DNA of 64,000 nucleotides. Origin: Troglohyphantes excavatus. Taxonomy: Eukaryota > Arthropoda > Arachnida > Araneae > Linyphiidae. Positions 13,201 to 25,019 of the stretch are shown in pieces (position 1 is the stretch's first letter; the number at the start of each line of letters is the position of its first letter). Location of the stretch: NCBI GenBank assembly GCA_963932185.1, contig OZ010673.1:60191897-60255896 (forward strand). The letters run 5' to 3'. Made by a program: the position numbers and the translations under genes. The notes below the pieces were generated by a model. The model did no database searches. It had not been told where the DNA came from and was given only the letters and a program-made list of their open reading frames with translations.

Positions 13201-16200
13201 ATCATACATTGCTTAATATTTCATCTATTATAATAAAATAAGAAGCATGTTGACTGCAAATCACCCTTTGACACTGTATGTATTAGTCGTAAACTATCAA
13301 CATATATATTATATTCAAAGTGTAATTTTTGTACTTATATACATAAATGAAACGGTTAACAGGGTGGTAACATAACCTGGAAAACCGGGAAATCAGGCAA
13401 TTATCATGGAAATTTTTAATTCTGGAAAAGTCAGGGAATTTTTCAAAATTTCACAAAAAATCGGGGAAATTTTCAAATTTGGGTCATTAAAACGGCGATT
13501 ATCGTCTATTATGCCCTCTATTCTGGGTAATTTAGTTGTTAATATTTCCTTTTAGTTCTGAAAAAGAATTAAAAAAAAAAGCATGGTTATATGCATTTTC
13601 ATATTTGCAGTTTTTTTTTTAATGTGAACCACTGCTGGAGGGAGAAGCAAAGTGCATTGGGCCTCGAATTGTAAGCAACATGTGAGGGGCTAATGAATAT
13701 GAGATTTATTGAAGATTGGAATATGAAATATTAAGCATATAAAATTGTCTTCAAAATAAATCATTTGAAAAAACTTGCTTTTTTTTTACTTTATTTGCTT
13801 CCAGAGAATATGTTTAATTACTATTATGCCTGTTGCAATTGCATAACTTGTGTTGTATTCATAAATTATTCTTTTAACTGTCAATAAGTATTGCTTGTAA
13901 TTTTTCATTTATAATGCAATATATTTATTGGATCATTGTAGCATGGATACTTTGTTTCTATACAAAGCATGTATTGCAACATTTCTCAACATAATTGTAA
14001 AATCAGGGACACTTTTATGACACCATCATGGAAATCAGGGAACTTTTTTCCCAGAATGCTGTTGCCACCCTTGTTAGTAATTTTTTTTTGTTAAAAGTAG
14101 AAAAAGTAAATGGAATTCAAAGCTTGAAATGAGCTGTTCTTTGCACTTTTTTTAATAAAGATTTCTATTTTTTGAAAGAAAGTTTTTTTAAAGAATATTT
14201 TTTATAGAATATTTTTTATAGAGAGAATTTACTTACAAATATAATTCTATTTATATGCATCTTTCATTTTTATACCCAATTTTATAAGTTGAAACAGTGA
14301 GGGAATTATTTGAAATGCATATAACAGATACAATGTTGCTTATTGTTATGAACAATGTGGCTATTAAACAACAAGTCAATTACAGTTTTGTATTGAAATA
14401 ATGAAATCCATTCCATCTATAAAAAATTTATTAAATTTTTTGCTTTAGTTGATTTTAACTCTATTGTTAGATGTTAATTCCACATACTTATATGTTAATT
14501 AATTAGACTTAAAATATTTGCACTGTAGAAAACACATTTTTGTAACACTTTATTTTAAGTACATAGTGCAATTTTTCTCATATTGAATACTTTTGTAAGC
14601 AATCTTAATAAAAATATTATTTAAATGAATCTTGCAGGCATATGTCAGTTGTTGTGGAACATTTTAACAAAGAGAATGAACCCATCACTCTTCAACAAGA
14701 ATGTGAATCTAAGAATGTGGGGAAAGAATTTTCAAGTGGAGAATATTTGCAAACTTTTAATTTTAGTCTTGAAAAGCAGCTAATAAGATTGAAAGAATTA
14801 CTAAAGGTAATATTTTATTGTGACAATTTCATCAGTTTACACTTTTTAAAAGACATCTACAAATATTAATACATAAAATAAGAAATTGTTTGTTTTAATA
14901 AAATAAGTTATTATTTTTATATCATAATAATTAAAAAAAAATATCATAGAATTAAAGTTTTGCTCAAGAGTTTTTTGCTATTGTATCCATTATAATATTT
15001 TATTTAACATTTAAGAAAAAAGGCATATGAATTCCTTTTCAGTAATTATTTTTTTATTTTACATCAGATTAAAAAAACACTTAAATACAAGTATATTACA
15101 GAATTCAGACAAACATTATTTATAAACTAGTGCTATAATTGCATGTAGAGAATCCTTTCTGAAATGCTTAATCAGCCTTAAAATCGGAAAGTAGAGGGCC
15201 ATTTTCGCATATGCTGATTAAGACATATAACATGTCTTCATCTGAAGTAGCTATCCAGTTACTTTTTACATGCTTCATGACACTGAACATCCTTTCTACA
15301 ATAGATAGTTGATAAAGGAAGAACTATAAACTATTTCTGCAAGTCGCAGAAAGTCTTTAAACAACAATCTTGAAAAAAAAAAATATATATGGGTAATTCC
15401 AAATGTGACTTACACTACATTTGACAATTTATACCCCATTGTAAATTTAGTTAACAAAAGTAATTTGTGTTTAAAAAAAATTATGTCAGTTGATATACCA
15501 GACTTATATTCTATTTTTTGACAATGTAAACTTTTTTCATTTTGTTTTACTTTAATTTTTTTAAATAAAAATGTCACACTGTGACTTGCACTACAAGAAA
15601 AGACAAGATTTTTTTGGATATCATTTCAATTTATGTTTTCTTCCTCATGCTCAGTTATAAAAAAATTTTGTTATGCCAGTTTTGCTGTATGAGGTTTGAA
15701 GTTTATACAGGTAAAAAATATATTTCTATATGTGTTTTCAAATTATTTTAATTTAAATTAATCTGTGTGACTTACACTACAACTGAAACATGACTTACAC
15801 TACACTCACCCAAAACACTGGTAAACTGATATAAATAAAATTAAATTAAACTGTTACATAACTTGAAAAATTATAATGTGAAAAACTATAATAGCCAATT
15901 TACAAAAATCATACCCAAATTTTGGCTTCGATTTCAAAAAGTTGTGATAAGTATAAAATTGACATAAATAATTCAATTTTTTCAATTTGTTTGTAAAATT
16001 AAAAAAAAATTACTTTTTAGCGCATTTTTTTTGAAAAAGATTATTTTATTTTTACAATTCTTGGAAAATGAATGTAAAATTTTTCTGGAAATTTAATTGT
16101 CTGATCTAATAAATACTGTTTTGTCCTGCATGACAATGTCTTAACATGACAATGATAAACGTATGACATTCCGACCAAGAAAGGGGTTAAAATAATGTAT

Positions 16201-18652
16201 CCAAATAATAAAAAAGTAACAGCATATTATGTGAAAGACGTCTCCATTGGGGACGAAAGTGAAAGAGCATTGGTAATATTGCTCATTTGTCTATCCCTAA
16301 AAAGCAACTAATTTTTTAACTCATTTATATAAGATTCTAAGACAATGTTTTTTAAATAAATCTCTGATATATTTGACTTCATTTCAGAGTTTACAATCAC
16401 CAACAAGCGCTCCCAAAGACCCTTCGCATTTTGTCTCACCCGTCCCTCACATTCCATTCAGCAAAGCTGATCACTTCTTCGAGAGCACTCCACTCGCCAC
16501 TTTCCCAGCCGAGTCCAACAAGCACCAGATCCCCTTCGCCAGCCCCCAACTCGACGACACCGAGAACACGACCGAGCGACAGCGCTACCAATCAACATCA
16601 CTCGAATTCACAGAGCAGCAGCGCAACCACTCGACTTCCCTCGACTTCACCACCGTCTTGAGCTCTCGCACAACAAACGATTTGACCGATTCGAAGAATT
16701 TGAATTCAATATCGACCATCACCAGGCCTTCGGAGAATTACTCAGCGAGCATGTCACTGGGACTGAGCAGATATTTGAATGTTACGAGCTCTTTGAACAT
16801 ATCGGAGAAGATGGCGAAGCTAGCTGAGAACAACTTGAGCCCTATTTATATGTATTCCAGTAGCGACATTAGCAAGTCTTTGAATCAACGGTCGACTGAC
16901 GTTGAATATTCTACCACTCCGATGAGAAGCTCAAAGTCTTTTCCGTCTCTGAATAAGGCTAGCTCGACGTTTACGCTAAATAAGGATGAAAGCTTGGAAG
17001 CGTTGGAATTGGAATTGCAGACCATGCTTCAGCATATTGAGGATTTGCTACCTCAAGTATCAGGTATATTATGTTCTTTTTAAAGTATTTTTACTTGGTA
17101 ATTTTTTTGTGGTTTGAATAGTGATAAAAACTGGGCCATATAATGATGGGGCAATGAATGGTTAAATAGAAAATGCGTGCTATGCTTACTCTTAATAAGT
17201 TTCTAAGTTTTATAGTTAAGTTTAGGTTGCCAATATACATTTCTATATATTTTTTTTCAACAAATGACAGTAAAATAAATGATTTGTAAAAAATATTTCT
17301 AGTTAATAACTACATTAATTCCAAGCTGTGTAAACTGAGTAAGATATTTATTTAAAAATTGATTTATTTTGTAAAACATTTTTTTTTATCACCGTTGTTT
17401 TCACTTATATTTGTTATCATTATTGCGTAATTGAAAATAAATTGCAGATTTTAAGAAATAGTTAATTTTATTTATACACTGGTAATTGTGTTTCTACACC
17501 AATTAGAAATGAAAAAGAATTGTTAATATTATTATTAGTCATTGAGAAGCCGAATTTTTTCAAGATTTCTTGCTTTTCCTCTAAAGGGGTAAACATCAAA
17601 CTTAAATTATAGTTAGTCAAAAACCATATTTGATTGTCATTTCATTTCCATGTGATAAAAGGTCCTGAAAATAGTAGTCCTGAGCCATTTGAGTCCAAAC
17701 GATTTTTTAAATTGGAAATGAATTTAATGAATTTGTGACCATTGCAGCTTTTAAACTTGGTGTCAATTTCGAATGTGCAAAATTTAATTTTTCTAAAATA
17801 AAATTTAACATAATAATATATATGTAATGTTTCTATAGTTAGGGGACAGTCCTCATAATTTAAAGTGTGTGTGTGTGTGGGGGGGGGGGGTGTAAAAAAA
17901 GTATAAGAATAAGGGCCAATAAGTTAGGTTTACAGGATTTTTTCCCTCCTGAGCACGGCAGGTTACATGATCAGGGTTACGTTTTGAATGAGCAAATTTG
18001 TCCTTCCGTAGGGATTTTTGATTTATGTAGATAAGGAATTTTAGGAATTATCTTTCATCAGATTGAGTTGGGGACATCAGCTAATTGGCCAGAAATGGTT
18101 TGACCTAGAGACTTTTTATGCAAAACCCCATAAAGTTTTCCTGTGGTAGAGCCAAACCAAAATATTCGCATAGGGCGTTGTTATGACTAAATTAAGCTTG
18201 AAATTGAAGTCGTCAGCAAAAATTTATGGGAGTTCTAAAAGAGTTTTTTAGACACGAGGAAAGATTATTACAATACAATTAAATTATAATGACTAAGAGG
18301 GGTGGTAGATTACAGACCTTTTAAATAGTAATTTAAGGAAAATATAATACATACAATTATTATACCACCTTTGAAAAGCACCAAATGATTCACATAATTA
18401 TTTCTAAACATTAATGTGTGAAATACATTTGTTTTTACTATTATAGCAGTCTTTCACATTTAACTCATTTTTGTCTTGAAAACTAATTTAACAGTGGTAT
18501 AAAAGTTCAATTTCTTTGTTTTTATAGGACTGTCAAATAATTCTATGGTCGAAAAGGAGGCTGTGGCTAATGCAATTTCTAATATGGAAAATGCTGTGAA
18601 GAAACTTTCACATCTGTCCCTAGCCTTATCGATTGGCAGTACTGATCTATAA
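4219..18652 (+). CDS. dystrophin-superfamily protein (dystrobrevin/dystrotelin/Dah-like)
   Basis: Sixteen exons join in frame to 714 codons plus TAA: 4219-4237, 4324-4384, 4531-4664, 6331-6538, 7938-8020, 8122-8198, 9583-9660, 10185-10290, 10398-10452, 11374-11485, 11579-11694, 12903-12987, 13092-13132, 14638-14806, 16388-17063, 18528-18652. All junctions are GT-AG with matching phase. Order of domains: residues about 30-250 match the two dystrophin EF-hand modules (YSAYRTAFKLRTIQK; later LEPQTLVWISTLHRISASE). A ZZ zinc finger follows at 262-303, with ligands C262, C265, C277, C280, C286, C289, H299 and H303. Then come LKNKF and a Ser/Thr-rich linker with short predicted helices. Members of this family are cytoplasmic scaffolds linking the dystrophin-glycoprotein complex to actin and signalling partners. 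There are no spectrin repeats or calponin-homology domains, so it is not full dystrophin. The first exon (MVSCFK) is the least certain part. The last 40 residues form another helix (VEKEAVANAISNMENAVKKL). Confidence 0.9.
5436..5849. mobile_element. hAT-type MITE in intron 3, 414 bp
   Basis: The left end CAGAGCTGGATTTAGAG and the right end, read inward, CAAGGCCGGATTTAGGCA form imperfect terminal inverted repeats. They are flanked by an imperfect 8-bp duplication (CTTGTATT and TTTGTGTT). The GGCCCCTAGCC and GTCTAGGCTGCAGCCTAGG blocks are subterminal. Non-coding. Confidence 0.65.
6703..7452. mobile_element. TTCCTAGTTTGC-ended DNA element in intron 4, 750 bp
   Basis: The left end TTCCTAGTTTGCGGTGC and the reverse complement of the right end TTCCTAGTTTGCGATGC match over 17 bases with one difference. 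I could not identify a target duplication, so the superfamily is open. A rearranged relative lies at 2604-3117. No transposase can be read in it. Confidence 0.65.
9141..9163. repeat. perfect short palindrome
   Basis: CGATAATTGCA, one base, then its exact complement, inside the intron 8199-9582. It is followed by several CTCAGT/GAGTGA motifs, which suggests the end of a decayed element. Confidence 0.5.
11746..12368 (-). mobile_element. TA-flanked pogo/Tc1-like deletion derivative, copy 1
   Basis: Terminal repeats CACTCGAACCTGTTTTTGTG (left) and CACTCAAACCTGCTTTTGTG (right, read inward) are bordered by TA on both sides, as in Tc1/mariner/pogo elements. Copy 2 at 49802-50429 is in the opposite orientation. 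The interior keeps a short stretch reading SSDKSDFEPN-like in copy 2, plausibly the last part of a CENP-B/Tigger-type transposase. It lies in the intron between the exons ending at 11694 and starting at 12903. Confidence 0.7.
13362..14071. mobile_element. hAT-type MITE family GGGTGGCAAC, copy 1
   Basis: About 710 bp, closely matching 21107-21803 along its length, including GAACCACTGCTGGAGG and CAACATGTGAGGGGCTAATG. Ends are GGGTGGTAAC and, inward from the right, AAGGGTGGCAAC. The target duplication is degenerate here. It sits in the intron 13133-14637 of the dystrophin-like gene. Confidence 0.75.
15168..15310 (-). pseudogene. hAT transposase C-terminal remnant
   Basis: Read on the minus strand, one frame ending in TAA gives QLSIVERMFSVMKHVKSN and then a short tail ending GPLLSDFKAD. 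The ERxFSxMK pattern is the hAT C-terminal dimerisation signature. Only about 45 codons remain and upstream frames are closed, so this is a fossil in intron 14807-16387. It shows that an autonomous hAT element, a possible source of movement for the many hAT MITEs here, once existed in this genome. Confidence 0.65.
15411..15805. repeat. dispersed TGACTTACACTACA motifs
   Basis: The motif occurs in direct orientation near 15412, 15582 (TGACTTGCACTACA), 15769 and 15791. Spacing is irregular and I find no inverted partner. It is probably part of a decayed repeat. Confidence 0.4.
15892..16056. repeat. half copy of the palindromic TTTTTAGCGCATTTT repeat
   Basis: It matches one arm of the palindromic elements at 26405-26755, 26930-27250 and 38475-38815, including CAATTTACAAAAATCATACC, a GTATAAAATTGA block and TTACTTTTTAGCGCATTTT. 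It ends in AAAGATTATTTTATTTTT, the shared terminus. Confidence 0.65.
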
Positions 18653-21106
18653 ATTTATATAAATTTGATTATTTCCTTTAAATATTTATTTATATTGTAA
18701 TTAAAAATCAAGGTTCAAATTCATTTTATTTTGGAAAAAGAGTTGCTGCTTACTTAAAAACAATGAATTTTAAAGTTTTTATAAAAAGAAATGAATTTTT
18801 AAAAATATTCTAAGAAAAGAAAAAATTTTGAGTTAGTAGTTATGTACATCTCTTGTTGTCATTTATGCAATTTTTTTTCTTTACGAAATTAGAAATATAT
18901 TTATTTATTTTTTAATACTTTGATCGATTAATATTTATATTTTCCGCATTTAGGAAGCCACAGTGTTAATTGTGGGAAAATATTTATTTTTGCCTTTAAT
19001 TTTTGGCTGAAAATTTTCACATATATTTGGAAAATTTAAGGAAAATTGTAGTCTTAAGTTTGATTGGCAACCCTCTAAAAATGAAAACCATAAGGTTATA
19101 TAAATTCAATCAAGATTTTAGAAAATGTGTTCAATAGATTTTGTAATATTTATGTTTTATAAACCTTTTTTTTATACTTTGACCATTTTCAATTAAGTGT
19201 ATTTGTGATTTTTTTTTAGTGGTTGTGATTTTATATTAAATTATATTTACACTAAACTTTATACAGTGAATGTTTTATAACTAAATAATCATGTTCTACA
19301 CTTTTAATATATAAGATGTTCCCAGAGAAATTATTACAAAGTAACAAAGAAAATGCTCTAAAGATAGACTTTAAAGCATATAACATAGCATTTACAAGAC
19401 TTCAAAACATTCTTACAAAATATTTAAACACAATCATATGCACAGTACTGCTAAAATAACCATTAAATAATATTTGTGAAATGATTTTTTAGTCTTTTTT
19501 GTAACTTTGATAAATATTTTTCCTGTCTCAAATTTTGGCCGTTTTGATTAGTATAAATTGCAATATAGCTTAAGAATGTATATGAATGATTTTTTTTGTT
19601 AACATATTTTTGCATAAATCTTAGTTCCCATTTTTCTCATATAAAAACTTTGTTTGCTTTAAAAAAAAATGTATATACAAATTGTTGTTTTTTATGTATT
19701 TGTAATTTTTATAAAAACAAAAACCTCCTTGAATTTCTTATCTGGTGGCTTTTTAAAAATAACTTTTGCAGTCATTATTTGAAAATGAAAATAAAATACT
19801 TATTTCAAAGGCCTTCCAATAATTCCTGGTTATTTTAGAAAGTTGTAAATCAATATATATATATATATTAATTCTTTATATTTTAAATGTTTTGTTTTCT
19901 GAAAAATGTCTTAATTGTTGAGAAATTATATTTTCATATTTTGTAAATCTATTCTACTTAGTTTGGTAACAAAAATGTGTGTTTTCATTTTATTTTGAAA
20001 ATACAATTGCTCTGTTACCCTTAGGATGAAATTTGCATTTAAATTTTTTTATAATGTTATTCAACATGCTCTTCTCCACTTGTTTCTACATCATATTGTT
20101 TGTAATGTTCATATTGTAATATCTCCATTTTTTTTAAACATTTGCTTGAATAATTTTAGTTCTTCATTACTACAAACTATATTTTTTTCGTAATGTAAAA
20201 AAACCCCACTAAATTTGTTTTAATTACTTACAAATATCAGGAGATATTAACATTGAATTAAACCTTTTTTAAAAAAAATTTACAGCAAAATATCTATCAA
20301 GTTATCTATCAGTTAATAATATTTGACCTTGTATCCTTTTGCCTTCATTTAATAATTGCCTTCATTTTTGAAATTAAAATATAAAATTTTTCCTCTATTT
20401 TACTTTCATTTTTTTCACCTTCTTTTAGAATTTCTAAAAACGAAATTAAAAAATCATTTTATGATCTATCATAAATTAATTTTGCATTATAATTTTACGC
20501 ATTTTTAAATATTGTATTAACAATATTGTTAAATGCAACAATTTGATACTTTTCAGGAATAATATCTAACTTTAACAAAGTTTCTATTTGTAGTTTCTGA
20601 ATGTGTAGTTTGTTTTAAAATTTATTATGTTTTTCTATCTCAGTAGAATCTGTTAGTTAACTAAAAAAATTTTTTGTAAAAGAAATTTACATTCCATTTT
20701 TAGTGTACTTTATTTTATTAATATATTTTAAATCTTTGTATTTCTGCTATTTTATTAATATGCAAAAATTTTTGTAATCTCCACTTCTCTTTAGTTTTAT
20801 ATTTTGTCTTTCCATTTACTATTTCTGTGCCTTGGTAACTCAATGTAGCTTTAAGTTATTACACCATCATGGATTTATTATGAGTCAAGTTTATATGAAC
20901 TGAAAATTTTTAGAAGAAAACTAGCATTTATTTTTATGTACGATTGTGTGTTTGAAAATTGTTCATTTGTTTCAATATTCAAAAATAATTTTTGCCATGT
21001 GCTGAATTACAAGTAGAAATTTGTAATAAAATTTTGTATATTTCACTTGAACCCATTGATGATTATGGAAGCGATATTACTCCTGAGATCTCCAGTGTGT
21101 CTAACA
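18653..21106 (+). other. 3' untranslated/flanking region of the dystrophin-like gene
   Basis: Extremely T/A-rich and without exons I can support. Several AATAAA-like signals occur (for example around 19789 and 21026), so the cleavage site cannot be chosen. There is a short TA microsatellite at 19856-19869. Confidence 0.4.
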
Positions 21107-21803
21107 GGGTGGCAACATAACCTGGAAAATCAGGGAATTAACATGGAGATTTTTAATTCTGAAAATATATGGGAATTTTTCAAAATTTCACAAAAAATCA
21201 GGGACATTTTCAAATTTGGATTATTAAAACAGCAATTATCATCTGTTATGCCCCCCATTCTGGGTAATTTAATTGTCAGTATTTCCTTTTAGTTCTGAAA
21301 AAGAATAGTTATGCGCATTTTCATATTTTTATTTTTGTGAAAACATGAACCACTGCTGGAGGGAGAAGCAAAAGCTAAGTGCATTGGACCTTGAATTGTA
21401 AGCAACATGTGAGGGGCTAATGAATATGTGATTTATTGAAGATTGGAATAGGAAATATGAAGCATATAGAATATTTAAATTATCTACAAAATAGTAAATA
21501 ATTTGAAAAAATTTGCTCTTGCATTATCTGCTTCCAGTGAACATGTTTAATTACTATTATGCCTGTCGCAATTGCATAATTTGTGTTGTATCCATAAATT
21601 ATTGTTTTAACTGTCAATAAGTATTGCTTATAATTTTTCATTTATAATGCAATATATTTATAGTATTGTAGTGTAGATACTTTGTTTCTATACAAAGCAT
21701 GTATTGCAACATTTCTTAATGAAATTGTATAATCAGTGAAATTTTTGTGACACCATCAGGGAAATATCAGGGAACTTTTTTTCCAGAATGTTGTTGCCAT
21801 CCT
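21107..21803. mobile_element. hAT-type MITE family GGGTGGCAAC, copy 2
   Basis: 697 bp with ends GGGTGGCAACATAACCTGG and, inward from the right, AGGATGGCAACAACATTCTGG. It is flanked by a perfect 8-bp target duplication GTCTAACA (21099-21106 and 21804-21811), which assigns it to hAT. It is co-linear with copy 1 at 13362-14071. An 81-codon open frame at its left is not coding. Confidence 0.85.
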
Positions 21804-21811
21804 GTCTAACA

Positions 21812-23744
21812 AAATATCTCTTTTTTAAATTTATAAAAATTGGTTGTACAATGTTTTTACAACAAATATATTGGTTTGTTGAGTTATACAGAAATTTTAT
21901 GTCTTTGAAAATAATTCAGATAAAAAAATAAGTAGAAGCATGTAGTGGCAATTTTTTTAAAATCTCTTTTGGAGCTTAATCAACACTTCAATTTAAAAAA
22001 TCGGTTGAGTTTTGATAGGTTAAAAAGTGTGTTCTCTATTATGACCAAAGAATCATTTCAAAACTAAGTGTTAAGTTGTCCTTTTTCATTGAACCAAGTT
22101 TTTTCAAGTTAATATCTTATGATCTGTTACATGGTCCCATTCTGTGCCTTCCATTGTTTGATATATCTGTTATATAAACAGTGCCTTTTACATGTTATTC
22201 AGTGTTATATTGAAATCTTCTATGTTATTGTTCCATGTTATTATCACATCAGTGTTATATATCTGAGTTCTAAATAATCAGCAATTATGTTTTGATAAAT
22301 GTCTATAATGTTCCTAAAGACTTAGTTTAATACAAAATTGATATTTGATTTATAATGTTATTCTTATTATAACAAAAGTTTGGACATTTTGTTAGTCAAA
22401 TCAACAGTTTCTAGGCGTGTGATTTTATGTACTTACGAGTATATATTATAAAATAAAATGTGTTTTTATATAAAAAGTTTGAATTATTTATATGTAAATA
22501 TTTATGTAATAAATAGAAATACACGTTAAAAATAAGTTACTTAAATTTAACATATTTCTAACTTATTTGATATTTACCACATTCCACCAACATATTCTTA
22601 GAGAAATCCAGAATTTCGGGACAATTAAAATAACTCGAAAAGCCAAGGAAAATGAATAATATGTCACATTTTCAGGAATTTGTTATAAATTTTGAGTTGC
22701 TAATGCTTAAGGATATTTCTCTTTCTGTTATTGATTTAGTAACAGCATAATAGCCCACAGATAATTTATGCAGATGCGGTGTAGAGGTGCCACAAACAAC
22801 TGCTTGAAGAAGGTACCAGCTGCTATCTGGAGTAGTCGTAGGCTGAAAACCCCAATTGCCTGGTGCCATAAATCGACATTAGAAGTCTGTGACTTTAGTG
22901 TAGGATAGATGCATGAACTTAAAAACTGTTGGAGACGTCAATTAAAGCAGTATTGATTATGTTTACTCAAATATTAAAGCATATGCAAATTGTCAAATAA
23001 TTAGGGCACTCAATATTGTGAGAATTTTAGAAATGATACAAAGGAAGGCTAACAAACTAAATCAGTTAACATTTGTAGGGGTGAATGTTTCATGAAAATA
23101 TAAAATTTACTTTTAAAAACAATAAATTTTTTTGAAATAATGTTAAGAAAAAGCAAAAAATATGAAATAATGAAAAGTTAACAATGATTAGAAAGATAGG
23201 GTAATTTCACACTAAATCAACCAACGGTATAAACGTCATGTTTTTGGATTTTGTTAATATTTTAATTAGATGTAGTATTAGCACATTAGATGACAAATAA
23301 AAAATTCAGATTTTTTGAACCATTTGATTTTGAGTTAGGAATTTTTCAAAAATTCTACTTTTTATGTTCGAATTTCATCATACGTGTAAAAAAAGAAGCA
23401 TGTTTCTCAGACTTAATACAAGAACTGTACTGAGCGCTCTGGTTTATATATAGATTCTTGTTCAGTTTTGGTGCAGGTGTAGTATTAGTCTTCTGTCTGC
23501 ATGTAATCTAGTAGATGCATTCCCCTTAGAGTTTACAGTTTAATGTCTAAATCGGCAACTGTTCTGTATTCTACAGATACCAGTTGTTTTTCAAAATTAT
23601 TGGTTGGTTCGTGGCTCTAAATAAAAGGTATAAAATTTCAATTCCAAAACTACAATCTATTGGAAAAGACGGGTTCAAGTTTTTTTGCTTTACGCGACAT
23701 CGGACCACTGATCTCTAACTGTAACTTCTGGATTGGGCAAGGCA
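21812..23744. other. intergenic, nothing recognised
   Basis: AT-rich. A 65-codon minus-strand frame at 22672-22869 has slightly higher complexity than its surroundings but no homology I can name and no splice context. Confidence 0.4.
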
Positions 23745-24180
23745 GTTTGTTAAAAATATTAACTATTTTTAAAAATGAGTTATCAACTATTACTATAGTA
23801 AACTCAGGTGGCAGAGTACGCACTAATTAGTAATTAAATCAACCAAATAAGAAACAACTTAAAATAGCTTTTGGAGTCACTGATAACGCCGTTCAAATTT
23901 GGAGGCAGTATGTGTGTTGGTCTGTGGTACTTGAAATAAAATATTTTTTTTACAATTTATTGTAGATATAATTTTTGTTTCTAAAAAGAGAATTAAAATG
24001 ATTTTTTTGATCTCGCAAGGTACTGACCCTCAACTTTAGGAAAATCTTATGAGAAATGTCATTTCGGCAGAAAATATACAAATGGGGATTGGTCGCCAAA
24101 AGTAAAAATATAATTAATCTGTTTCGTCTGACGTTTCGGGCACCAATACACGCCCCTTACGAACTTTGCTTTACAATCAT
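23745..24180. repeat. dispersed repeat, copy 1
   Basis: It matches 31625-32075 in the same orientation (ATTTGGAGGCAGTATG, GGTCTGTGGTACTTGAAAT, CTGTTTCGTCT). The minus strand contains CCCGAAACGTCAGACG followed by an oligo-TA region, a style common in Penelope-like element 3' ends. That assignment is only a guess. Confidence 0.55.
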
Positions 24181-25019
24181 CTTCGTTTATTTTCCTATCG
24201 AACGAGAATAAATTTATATCAATCGAACTATTTGTCCCGGAGTTATTGTACCGGAATCGATCACCCTCTAAGCGTAATATATCGTTTCTATGCTAACATC
24301 TCATGTATAGCTGTATTTTAAAAAAAAGCTTCATAGCAAATATATAATATCTTGTATATAAATTGTGAATTAAAAACAAGAAAGTTTAAAAGATGTGCAT
24401 TACCAAGCCGGTTATTTTGATATCTTCCTTTCAAGTGGCTGTGACCAATTTTAAATGTAAATGCAATGCAGTGATTAGTAGATTATTTTTGGTAAATATT
24501 TACATTTCGCGAAATGCTTTTTTATATTTGTGTCGTTCTGGTGTCATTTTTTTAATAACATTGAATGTTTCTAAGGAGATGGATGTCACTGTTATTGTTT
24601 TCATTTGTTTCTATGGTTGTGTTGTTCACTAAAAATCTACTAGTTAATGAAAAACAGGACAAGTTTTAATACTAAACATTCATTGGCGTGTTGAGAAGGT
24701 TTTGTGCCTCGACGCTACTTTAATATTTAATAATTATCCCATGTGAACTTAACAGCTGGTGATGTTATTACATACATTTTGTTCTTCGTTAGATAAGGTC
24801 CTTCGCGATTTAATTTTAGTTTTTAAATTTCGCACCCCTAAATATTAAATGAATTAATTTTAATATTTGGAAAAAAGTAATTTGACTGGGAATATTTAGT
24901 ATTTATAAATATTTTGTTAGCATTTAAAAACAAGAACAAATATATTATTTTTAAAAAAAAAATTAGTTTTATAAATAACAAATTTATATGCGCAGATTCA
25001 TGTATCAAGTTGTCTGGGA

